DNA of 64,000 nucleotides from Streptomyces carminius (lineage in GTDB: Bacteria > Actinomycetota > Actinomycetes > Streptomycetales > Streptomycetaceae): assembly GCF_002794255.1 (NCBI RefSeq), contig NZ_PGGW01000069.1, positions 248,001-312,000 of the forward strand, read 5' to 3'. The notes beneath the pieces were generated by a model. It did not search any database and was not told the DNA's origin. It saw only the letters and a program-made list of their open reading frames with translations. Made by a program: the position numbers and the translations under genes. Shown here piece after piece: positions 40,525-48,222 of this stretch; within the stretch, counting starts at the first letter, position 1; each line of letters starts with the position of its first letter.

Positions 40525-40861
40525 TCGGTGCGCCCCTTCTGTGTCCTTCGGCGTGGGGGAACGGGAGATGGTCATTGCGTCGGCCCGGCGGCAACGGGGG
40601 AGCCCTCCGGGTTCATGCCAGGCCAACCTGCCTGCCTCCGCTCGGTGCTGACCGGGCCGAATGTCGCGACAACGTTTCCCTCGCACCTTAGCCGCCGCTC
40701 GTCGCCGGCCTCGCGGGGCGAGGCTGTCCCCACCGGGCCGGTGCCGGTCCACGCCCCGCGAAAGGCGCCGGGAAGATCCCACCGCACCGGCGCACAGGTC
40801 GCGGGCGGCCCGCCGGTCGCGCTTCTCCGGTGCACGGAGGGGCAGTGGAAGGTGCCCGGGA
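40525..40861. other. Region upstream of the NRPS operon
   Basis: No supported gene. The NRPS promoter is expected here or in the repeat further up. A few GC-rich short repeats are present. Confidence 0.4.
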
Positions 40862-41025
40862 TCAGGCGCGGCGTGCGGCCCACACGGTGCGTCCGGCACG
40901 CACCGTCAGGTCGTCGCGCCGCAGGACGCCGTGCGGGAGGGCGCCGCCGACGCCGCCCTGGCGGCGGGCGGCACCGGCCCGCACGCGCAGGGTCTGGTCC
41001 ACGTCGCCAAGCAAGCAGGCAGGCC
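40862..41025 (-). pseudogene. C-terminal gene remnant abutting the repeat
   Basis: On the minus strand a frame with strong third-position GC reads LLGDVDQTLRVRAGAARRQG ... RDDLTVRAGRTVWAARRA and a stop at 40862. It looks like the last 50 codons of a real gene, and the LTVRAGRTVWAA end is like that of amidohydrolase-type enzymes. The upstream part is missing exactly where the direct repeat begins. Confidence 0.35.
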
Positions 41026-41098
41026 GGTCGCGGTCGTGCCGGACGTGTCAGGCCATCACGGCACGAGGGACGGGCGGGGGCACGGCGGGGGCGGTGAG
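41026..41098. repeat. Direct repeat copy 2 (right side of the NRPS operon)
   Basis: Begins GGTCGCGGTCGTGCCGGACG and ends CACGGCGGGGGCGGTGAG. It matches 34061-34138 in the same orientation with a 5-bp deletion and several substitutions. It may be a second copy of the SPFH-type promoter region placed upstream of the NRPS operon, or a scar of an insertion or recombination. Confidence 0.8.
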
Positions 41099-41218
41099 CC
41101 GGGGAATCGGGGAACCGGGATACGGCCGGTTCCCTCCCTTGTGGGGCCGGAGGGAACTGCCGAACACTTGGGCGCGATTCCCTCCGGCCGAGGCCGGTCC
41201 GCCCACCACAGGAGTGCG

Positions 41219-41546
41219 ATGGGAGAGCAGAGCCCCGCTGGAACGAACCCCGCCGGGTGGGACACCGGCCAGTTCCTCATCGCCGAGTACAACAACCTGC
41301 GGGCGGAGATCATCAAACTCGTCGAGCTGCAGTTCCAGCTCGTGGCGCTCACCGTGGTTGCGCTGGGCACGGTGCTGTCTGTGGGATTCGAGACGAGGAA
41401 CGCGGCCATCATCCTCATCCGTCCTGCTGGGTGCCGCCGTCGCGGCCACGGTGACCACCGCCGTCGTGTTCTGGGTCTGGCGCGAACCCGCTCCGGAGAT
41501 CTCCGGTCCCCGGCCGGTCCGCCGGTGGCCCCGTCGGCGCCGGTGA
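41219..41546 (+). pseudogene. Frameshifted small membrane protein
   Basis: From the ATG at 41219 (preceded by CACAGGAG) one frame reads DTGQFLIAEYNNLRAEIIKL ... LGTVLSVGFETRNAAIILI with a first membrane helix. The expected second helix, VLLGAAVAATVTTAVVFWVW, lies in another frame from about 41424 to the stop at 41546. A one- or two-base change near 41424 therefore splits the gene. The family looks like short two-helix membrane proteins of actinomycetes. A sequencing error is possible. Confidence 0.6.
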
Positions 41547-41656
41547 TCGGGCGGCGTACGCCTGACCCGGTCGACGCGCGGGGGCCGGGCGGCACGCGCG
41601 GCGGAACCGCGGGCGGGCCCCTTCCCACCGGAAGCGGCGGACGGACCCTGGACGAG

Positions 41657-41729
41657 CGCCCCCGGCAGGACTCGAACCTGCGGCCAAGCGCTTAGAAGGC
41701 GCCTGCTCTATCCACTGAGCTACGGGGGC
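41657..41729 (-). tRNA. tRNA-Arg (anticodon UCU)
   Basis: On the minus strand GCCCCCGTAGCTCAGTGGAT begins a full cloverleaf: a 7-bp acceptor stem GCCCCCG/CGGGGGC, a D arm with GCTCAGTGGATAGAGC, an anticodon loop CTTCTAA (anticodon TCT, reading AGA/AGG) and a T arm GGTTCGAGTCC. CCA is not encoded. These are rare codons in high-GC genomes. No integrase gene is next to it. Confidence 0.95.
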
Positions 41730-41730
41730 C

Positions 41731-42034
41731 TGGTGGTCGCGGGCGGGCAGTGCCCCCGGTCCGACCTTGCCGCGACAAGGATAGAGGGCCGGGCGCTTCC
41801 TCCCCGTTGCTTCACGTCCACGACACCCTGTGGAGGTTCCGTGAAGCGGTCCGATACTCGCAGGCGCGTACGAATCATGCATCGGTTTGCGCGCATCCCG
41901 GGAGCGGGTGTTGTGCACTCGTTATGCCTCTCGGCGCGCACGTCTCGCGGGCCACAGGGGTCAAAACACCCCGTTCCTGCCCGAAAACACTTCAAAAACC
42001 GCTAGAAATTGGGCATTCTGCGCATGTGGCGATC
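41731..42034. other. 304-bp gap between tRNA-Arg and the GTPase pair
   Basis: No gene. It is AT-richer around 41950-42020 (CAAAACACCC, CACTTCAAAAACCGCTAGAA), where the promoter of the GTPase genes is likely. Confidence 0.45.
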
Positions 42035-43648
42035 ATGGAAGCCGGGACCGAACTGCTCGACGCGCTCACCACGCTGCGTGACCGCGTCGACGCGGCGCGC
42101 TTCCCCCTGTCGCTGCCCGGTGCCGAGCGTGCCCGCCGCTCCCGCACCGAACTGCTCGCCCAGCTCGACGACTACCTGGTGCCGCGGCTGCGCAGCCCCG
42201 AGGCGCCGCTGCTGGCCGTGGTGGGCGGCTCCACCGGGGCCGGGAAGTCCACCCTGGTCAACTCGCTCGTCGGCCGCCGGGTCAGCGACGCGGGCGTCCT
42301 GCGGCCCACCACGCGCACCCCCGTGCTCGTCTGCCACCCGGGTGACCAGCACTGGTTCGCCGGGCCGCGGGTACTGCCCCGGCTGCGGCGGGTGTGGGCA
42401 CCGCGGCCGGAGCTCCCGGCCGACGGGGGCGAGCCGGCCCGGGGCCCCGAGGACGATCCGGAGGAGGCCGCCGGCGCGCCGCCCGCGCTCGTCATGGAGA
42501 CCACCGAGGCCGTACCCGCCGGGATCGCCCTCCTCGACTCGCCCGACATCGACTCCCTGGTGGTCCGCAACCGCGAGCTGGCCGCCGCGCTGGTCTGCGC
42601 CGCCGACGTCTGGATCCTGGTGACCACCGCGGCCCGGTACACCGACGCCGTCCCCTGGCACCTGCTGCGCGCCGCCCGGGAGTACGACGTCACCCTGGCC
42701 ACCGTGCTGGACCGGGTGCCCCACCAGGTCACCGCCGAGGTCTCCCGCCAGTACGCGGCCCTGCTGGAGCGCGCCGGACTCGGCGACGTGCCCCGCTTCA
42801 CCGTCCCGGAGCTGCCCGAGTCGGCCCGCGGCGGTTCCGGTCTGCTGCCCGGGACGGCCGTGGCCGGACTGCGCGAGTGGTTGCTCCACCAGGCCCGGGA
42901 CCCCGCCGCCCGGGCGGTCGCCGCCGGCCGTACGGCGGCCGGGGCCGTCGGTTCGCTGCGCTCCCGGGTCCCCGAGCTGGCCGGTGCCGCGGCGGCCCAG
43001 CACGCCACCGCGCAGCGGCTGGCACGGCACATCGACACCGCCTACGAGGCGGCCGGCGCCCGGGTGCGGCGGCAGCTCGCCGACGGTGAACCGCTGGCGG
43101 GCGAGGCGCTGGCCCGCTGGCGCGGCTTCCCCGGGGACAGCGACGGCGACGAACTGCTCGACGCCCTCGCCGAGGGCCTGTCGGCCCTGCTGCGCGGCGC
43201 CGTCGGCGACGCCGACGAGCAGGCCGCCGGCGCCTGGCGGACCGAGCCCGGGGCTCCGGAGTACGGCCGCGGGGACGGACCGGTGGCGGAGCGGATCGAG
43301 GTCCTCGTACGGCGCTGGCGGCGCTGCGCGGAGGAACTGGCCGAGGAAGGGCTGTGCGCCGTCGACGGCTGCCCGCTGACCGGTGAGGAGATCGCGGCCC
43401 TGCTCGCGGTCGTCCTGCTGGGCGGCCGCCGTGCCCGGAGCGCGGGGGGCGCTCTCACCGGGGCGCTGGGCGCCACCGTCGCGGGCCGGCTGCGCGAGCG
43501 CGGCGGGAGGCTGCTGGAGAACTGTCTGGACCGGGTGCTGCGGGGCGAGCGGGACCACCGGCTGGCGCCCCTGCGGGACCTCGACGCCACCCCCGGGCAG
43601 CAGGTGTCCCTGATCGCCGCGCTGTCCGTACTGCAGAGGGAGAGGTGA
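42035..43648 (+). CDS. Dynamin-like GTPase, first of a pair
   Basis: A 537-residue protein if the ATG at 42035 is used; an in-frame GTG at 42026 is possible and neither has a clear ribosome site. The P-loop is GGSTGAGKST (64-73), switch region PTTRTPVL, and G3-like LLDSPDIDSLV. The rest is helical with a hydrophobic stretch near residue 450. It is related to YfjP/dynamin-family GTPases. The stop overlaps the start of the second GTPase gene (GTGA), so the two are made together and probably act as a heterodimer on the membrane. Confidence 0.8.
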   Translation: MEAGTELLDALTTLRDRVDAARFPLSLPGAERARRSRTELLAQLDDYLVPRLRSPEAPLLAVVGGSTGAGKSTLVNSLVGRRVSDAGVLRPTTRTPVLVCHPGDQHWFAGPRVLPRLRRVWAPRPELPADGGEPARGPEDDPEEAAGAPPALVMETTEAVPAGIALLDSPDIDSLVVRNRELAAALVCAADVWILVTTAARYTDAVPWHLLRAAREYDVTLATVLDRVPHQVTAEVSRQYAALLERAGLGDVPRFTVPELPESARGGSGLLPGTAVAGLREWLLHQARDPAARAVAAGRTAAGAVGSLRSRVPELAGAAAAQHATAQRLARHIDTAYEAAGARVRRQLADGEPLAGEALARWRGFPGDSDGDELLDALAEGLSALLRGAVGDADEQAAGAWRTEPGAPEYGRGDGPVAERIEVLVRRWRRCAEELAEEGLCAVDGCPLTGEEIAALLAVVLLGGRRARSAGGALTGALGATVAGRLRERGGRLLENCLDRVLRGERDHRLAPLRDLDATPGQQVSLIAALSVLQRER

Positions 43649-45663
43649 CCGAGGTGACCGCGGAAGTCCGCACGGATGACCGGGGCTGGGACGACGGGCT
43701 GATCGCCCGCCGCGCCCGGCCGGAGGGCGGCGCGGGCGGCGCACCGGCCGCGGGCCCGTGGCGGGGGCCGGGGGAGGACTGGTGGGAGGAGCCGTGGGAG
43801 GGCGCCGGCGGCGGGCCGCCGGCCGCCGGGCCGGTTCCGGACGGCGGCCGGGCGGACGGACCGGCGCCGTACCGCGCACCGGTCCGTACCCCCCACCACC
43901 ACCGGTACGAGGAGCCGCTGCGGGTGCGGCTGCACGCGCTGCGGGAGCTGGTCGGACTCTCCCGCACCCGGCTGGACGGCGAGGTGCTCGGCGAGGCGGG
44001 CCGCATCCTGGACGAGGTCGCGGCCCGGCGCCGGCTGTCCGGGACGTACACCGTGGTGGCCGTCGCCGGGGCCACCGGAAGCGGCAAGTCGACGCTGTTC
44101 AACACCCTCGCGGGCGTCCAGCTCTCCGAGACCGGGATCCGCCGCCCCACCACCGGGGTGCCCGTCGCCTGCGTCTGGGAGGGCGGCCGGGACGGGTGGG
44201 ACGGCTGGGACGGCGGGGCCGACGGCCTGCTGGAGCGGCTCGGTGTGCCGCCCCGGGCGCGGCGCCGGGTGCCGCCGCGCGACCCCGCGCTGCACGGACT
44301 CGTCCTGGTCGACCTGCCCGATCACGACTCCGCCGTCCCCGGCCACCGCGAACAGGTCGACCGGCTGCTGCGGCTGGTGGACGCGGTGGTCTGGGTGGCC
44401 GACCCGGAGAAGTACGCGGACGCCGTGCTGCACGAGCGGTATCTGCGCCCGCTGGCGGGGCACGCCGAGGTGACGTTCGTGGTGCTCAACCAGATCGACC
44501 GGCTGCCCGCCGAGGACGTCGACACCGTCATGGACGATCTGCGCCGGCTGCTGGACGAGGACGGCATGGCGCTCGGCGAGCACGGCGAGCCCGGCGCGAC
44601 CGTGCTGGCGCTGTCCGCCCTGACGGGCGAGGGGGTCGGCGAACTGCGGCACTCCCTGGGCGAGCTGGTCTCGGGCCGGCGGGCGGCCGGGCTGCGGCTG
44701 GCCGCCGACGTGGACGGCGCGGTCGCCCGGCTCCGCCCGGTCTACGTGGTCGACTCCCCGCACGGCCCGGCCGGGCTGACCGAGCGGGCGCGCGAGGAGT
44801 TCGAGGACCGGCTGGCGGCGTCGGTGGGCGCCGCGGCGGCCGGGCAGACCGCCGAACGCCTGTGGTTGCGGCACGCCGAGCAGGCCTGCGGCACCCCCTG
44901 GGCCCGGTTGCTGCGGTGGTCCGACGAGCGGCGCGGGTACGGAGGGCGGGGCGGGCGGGGGGAGGTGCTCGCGGCGCGTACGGAGGAGCCGGCGGGACCG
45001 GCGGTGGCGGTGGCCCGGCCCGTCCTGGCGCAGGCGGTGCGCACTCTCGCCGAGGAGGCGTCGGCCGGGCTGCCCCGGCCGTGGGCCAGGTCGGTGCGGG
45101 AGGCGGCCTGGCGCGGGGCCAGAGGGCTCCCGGAGGCGCTGGAGGAGGCGATCGCCGGGGCCGGGGAGCCGGTGGGGGGCCCGGGGTGTGCGGCGTACGG
45201 GGCAGCGGGCGGAGTGTCGGGCGGCGTTGCCCGGCACCGGGGCGCGCGGCACCGGGGCGTGCGGGGCGGCGTGCGGGAGGCGCACGGGGAGCGCCCGTTC
45301 CCGCGGCCGCGCTGGTGGACGGTGGCGGCGGCCTGCCAGGCGCTGCTGCTGGCCGCGCAGTTGCTGGGCGGCTGGCTGCTGGTGGACCTGCTGGTCGGCG
45401 GGCCGGGCCGGGCCGGGGTGTGGCCACCGGTGTCGCTGCTGGTCGGCGGTGCGCTGGGCGGTCCGCTGCTCGCCTGGTGCTGCCGGCTGGCGGCCCGGGG
45501 ACCGGCACGGGCGTACGGGCTGGAACGTGAGCGCGGACTGCGGCGGCTGGCCACCGGCTGGGGCCAGGCGTGGGTGCTGGAGCCGGTCGCCGCCGAACTG
45601 CTGAGATACCGCGAGGTGCGCGAGCAGTACGCCGTCGCGGCGGGCGGCACGGTCCGGACCTGA
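43645..45663 (+). CDS. Dynamin-like (YfjP-type) GTPase, second of a pair
   Basis: A 672-residue protein. After a disordered, Pro/Gly/Trp-rich N-terminus (1-90) comes a GTPase domain with GATGSGKST (142-150), DLPDHD as G3 and LNQID as G4. It is followed by a helical region and two hydrophobic segments near residues 555-585 and 590-615. This fits a membrane-attached GTPase. The paired-gene arrangement recalls the dynamin pairs of Streptomyces (DynA/DynB) that help sporulation septation, but identity with those proteins is not shown. Confidence 0.8.
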   Translation: MTEVTAEVRTDDRGWDDGLIARRARPEGGAGGAPAAGPWRGPGEDWWEEPWEGAGGGPPAAGPVPDGGRADGPAPYRAPVRTPHHHRYEEPLRVRLHALRELVGLSRTRLDGEVLGEAGRILDEVAARRRLSGTYTVVAVAGATGSGKSTLFNTLAGVQLSETGIRRPTTGVPVACVWEGGRDGWDGWDGGADGLLERLGVPPRARRRVPPRDPALHGLVLVDLPDHDSAVPGHREQVDRLLRLVDAVVWVADPEKYADAVLHERYLRPLAGHAEVTFVVLNQIDRLPAEDVDTVMDDLRRLLDEDGMALGEHGEPGATVLALSALTGEGVGELRHSLGELVSGRRAAGLRLAADVDGAVARLRPVYVVDSPHGPAGLTERAREEFEDRLAASVGAAAAGQTAERLWLRHAEQACGTPWARLLRWSDERRGYGGRGGRGEVLAARTEEPAGPAVAVARPVLAQAVRTLAEEASAGLPRPWARSVREAAWRGARGLPEALEEAIAGAGEPVGGPGCAAYGAAGGVSGGVARHRGARHRGVRGGVREAHGERPFPRPRWWTVAAACQALLLAAQLLGGWLLVDLLVGGPGRAGVWPPVSLLVGGALGGPLLAWCCRLAARGPARAYGLERERGLRRLATGWGQAWVLEPVAAELLRYREVREQYAVAAGGTVRT

Positions 45664-45668
45664 CGGGT

Positions 45669-45692
45669 TCCGTCACCCTCGGGGGTGACGGA
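45669..45692 (+). terminator. Hairpin after the GTPase operon
   Basis: TCCGTCACCC (45669-45678) and GGGTGACGGA (45683-45692) pair perfectly around TCGG, 5 bases after the stop codon. Confidence 0.75.
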
Positions 45693-45693
45693 G

Positions 45694-45702
45694 TTGTCCA
45701 CA
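45694..45702 (+). promoter_or_regulatory. DnaA-box-like nonamer upstream of ssb
   Basis: TTGTCCACA matches the DnaA-box form preferred in Streptomyces. It lies directly after the hairpin and 139 bp before the ssb-like gene. A single box, so an origin is not implied. Confidence 0.35.
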
Positions 45703-45840
45703 GCCCGCCGGTACTCCACAGGGCCCGGCGGGCACCGGCTCCGACGGGCAGCATGGCGGTCACCGGCCCCGGCAGGCGGGGCGGTGGACACGGCCCCGGC
45801 AGGCGGGGCGGCGGAAACGGTGGACACGGGGGCGGTCCGG

Positions 45841-46236
45841 ATGAACGAGACCATGGTGACGGTGATCGGCAACGCCGCGTCGGAGGTGGAGGCGAGGACG
45901 ACGGCGGCGGGCCATCCGGTGGCCCGGCTGCGGCTGGCCACGACGGTGCGGCGCTACGACGAGCGGCGGGGCGGCTGGACGGACGCCCACACCAGCTTCT
46001 ACACGGTGTGGGCGTTCCGGACGCTCGCGGAGAACGTGGCGGCGTCCGTCACCGTCGGCGAACCCCTGGTCGTCACCGGACGGCTGAGGGTCCAGCAGGG
46101 CGAACGGGACGGCAGACGCTGGACGTCGGCGGACATCGACGCGACGGCCGTCGGCCACGATCTGGCGCGTGGCACCTCGGTGTTCCACCGTGTCTCCCGC
46201 GTCCAGGTGACGTCTGATCAGGTGGTTGACACATGA
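45841..46236 (+). CDS. Single-stranded DNA-binding protein, SsbB-like
   Basis: A 131-residue OB-fold protein with the conserved SSB start MVTVIGNAASEVEARTTAAG and the segments ARLRLATTVRRYD and FYTVWAFRTLAENVAASV. It lacks the acidic Gly-rich tail ending in DDDIPF-like residues that recruits partner proteins, so it is the short SsbB-type paralogue. In Streptomyces that paralogue acts in chromosome segregation during sporulation rather than as the essential SSB. The ATG at 45841 has GGGGGCGG upstream. Confidence 0.85.
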   Translation: MNETMVTVIGNAASEVEARTTAAGHPVARLRLATTVRRYDERRGGWTDAHTSFYTVWAFRTLAENVAASVTVGEPLVVTGRLRVQQGERDGRRWTSADIDATAVGHDLARGTSVFHRVSRVQVTSDQVVDT

Positions 46237-46419
46237 CGCTCCTTACCCACGAACCCTCTTCAACTCCACATATGACGGGTGAAGTCCGACAACACGGCAT
46301 TCCCTGATAACGATTGGGACTCGGTATGTGTGACGTTTGGTATTCGTGGGGAACCGGGTGCGGTTGCTCCCTACGATCCCCTGCAGAGCACGGGGGTTGA
46401 CGAGGGGACGACCAACACG

Positions 46420-47847
46420 ATGATTTCCGTACGCAGACGCGGTATTGCCCGCCTCACCGCCACCGCAGTCGCCACGGGCATGCTGGCGGCCGGGGCGATA
46501 GCCGGCGCGGGCACCGCCGTCGCCGACGAGAACGAGCAGCCGGGCGGTGCGATCGCCACCCTGAACGGTCTGAAGACCTTCGACTTCGCCAGGATCGGCG
46601 GACAGCAGTTCGGCGCGGGTCTCTTCGAGATGGCCGTCGACGGCGGCGGCACCCTGAAGACCTACTGCATCGACATCGGCACCAAGACCGTTTCGGAGGC
46701 CAAGTACCAGGAGGCCTCCTGGGACCAGACCAAGCTCCACGACAACGAGCACGCGGGCAAGATCCTCTGGATCCTGAAGAACTCCTACCCGCAGGTGAAC
46801 GACCTGGCCGCGCTCGCGAAGAAGGCCGACGTCGGTCAGCTCACGGAGAAGACCGCCGCCGCGGGCACCCAGGTCGCGATCTGGCGCTTCTCCGACAACG
46901 CGAAGGTCGAGGCGGTCAACCCGGACGCCGAGAAGCTCGCCGACTACCTGGAGAAGAGCGCCCAGAAGCTCGAGGAGCCCACGCCGTCCCTCACCCTCGA
47001 CTCGCCCGCCGTGTCGGGCAAGCCCGGTGAGAAGCTCGGCCCGGTCACCGTCCGCACCAACGCGCAGAGCGTGACCGTCGCGCCCGACGCGGAGGCCGAG
47101 GCCAAGGGCGTGAAGGTCGTCACCAAGGACGGCCAGACGGCGGTCTCCGCGAAGGACGGCGACGAGCTCTTCTTCGACGTCCCGAAGGACGCCGAGGACG
47201 GCACCGCCTCGCTGACCGCGCACGCCAGCACCGAGGTCTCGGTGGGCCGCGCGTTCACCAGCATCGAGGTGCGCAGCCAGACCCAGATCCTGGCCGGTTC
47301 CAGCCAGTCCACCGTGACCGCGAACGCGACCGCGAACTGGGCGGCCGGCAAGGGCCCGATCCCGGCGGTGTCCGCCGAGAAGAACTGCGTCAAGGGCGGC
47401 GTGGACGTCACCGCCACCAACGAGGGCGACGAGCCGTTCACCTTCACCCTCGCGGGCAAGGAGCACGAGATCCCGGCCGGCGGGTCCGAGACCATCACCG
47501 TCCCGGTGAAGGAGGACCAGCCCTACGAGATCACGATCACCGGTCCGGACGGCTTCAAGGAGACCTTCACCGGCACCCTCGACTGCGAGGCGGGCAGCAC
47601 TGGCGGCAACGGCGGCAAGGTGGAGACCCCCGAGGAGACCCCGGAGAAGCCCGAGACCGAGCCCAGCCCGGCCACGGTCGGCGGTGACACCGGCGACAAG
47701 GGTGACGACGAGGGCAACCTCGCCGCCACCGGCGGCAGCAGCACCACCCCGATCATCGCGGGTGTCGCCATCGCGCTGGTGATCGCCGGCGGTGCCGCAG
47801 TGTTCTTCCTGCGGAAGCGGAAGCCCGCCACCGGCGCCGAGAGCTGA
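46420..47847 (+). CDS. Thioester-domain surface protein with LAATG sorting signal
   Basis: A 475-residue wall-anchored protein. The signal peptide ends near VADEN (about residue 35). The thioester domain has Cys83 in TYCIDIG and Gln151 in the TQXA motif GTQVAIW, which together form an internal Cys-Gln thioester that can bond covalently to surfaces. A strand-rich, Lys/Glu-rich stalk follows, then a Pro/Glu/Thr linker, the class-E sortase signal LAATG (434-438), a membrane helix and a basic tail. The ATG at 46420 has GAGGGG upstream. No sortase gene is in the window. It probably acts in adhesion or aerial surface assembly. Confidence 0.92.
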   Translation: MISVRRRGIARLTATAVATGMLAAGAIAGAGTAVADENEQPGGAIATLNGLKTFDFARIGGQQFGAGLFEMAVDGGGTLKTYCIDIGTKTVSEAKYQEASWDQTKLHDNEHAGKILWILKNSYPQVNDLAALAKKADVGQLTEKTAAAGTQVAIWRFSDNAKVEAVNPDAEKLADYLEKSAQKLEEPTPSLTLDSPAVSGKPGEKLGPVTVRTNAQSVTVAPDAEAEAKGVKVVTKDGQTAVSAKDGDELFFDVPKDAEDGTASLTAHASTEVSVGRAFTSIEVRSQTQILAGSSQSTVTANATANWAAGKGPIPAVSAEKNCVKGGVDVTATNEGDEPFTFTLAGKEHEIPAGGSETITVPVKEDQPYEITITGPDGFKETFTGTLDCEAGSTGGNGGKVETPEETPEKPETEPSPATVGGDTGDKGDDEGNLAATGGSSTTPIIAGVAIALVIAGGAAVFFLRKRKPATGAES

Positions 47848-47890
47848 ACCACGGGATCCGGGCGTGATCCCCTGACGCCCTGACCCACCC

Positions 47891-47934
47891 GGCCGTGTGC
47901 CGCCGCACCCCGTGCGGCGGCACACGGCCCTTTT
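47891..47934 (+). terminator. Strong intrinsic terminator of the surface protein gene
   Basis: GGCCGTGTGCCGCCGCA (47891-47907) and its exact complement (47913-47929) form a 17-bp stem with loop CCCCG, followed by CTTTT. Confidence 0.92.
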
Positions 47935-48222
47935 CGGCGTACTGGCTGGCGTACCGGCGTACCGGTACTCCGTCGTCCTGCCGTCCCGCGCTCTCATCGC
48001 CGCTGCCGCCGCCGTCCTCCGGGACTTTCCCGCCCTGGTTCCCCCGCGGTCTCCAGGGGCCTCTCCCGCGGCGGAGGACCGCCGGCGCGGGGAACGGCGG
48101 CCCTGGCGCGACCGCAGGTCAGCGGCGTGACACAGGTCGCCCGAGCGCTCGTTTTCGCCCCCGGCACCGGGTGCGGCAAGATGGGTGTATCCGCCTACTC
48201 CCTGACTGCCGGACGGTTTCTC

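Noticed and set aside
41657..41729. tRNA-Arg as an attachment site of an integrated element
   Set aside because: No integrase, excisionase or repeated tRNA end was seen on either side within the window.
45664..45840. Replication origin near ssb
   Set aside because: Only one good DnaA box is present, with no dnaA, dnaN or AT-rich unwinding region.
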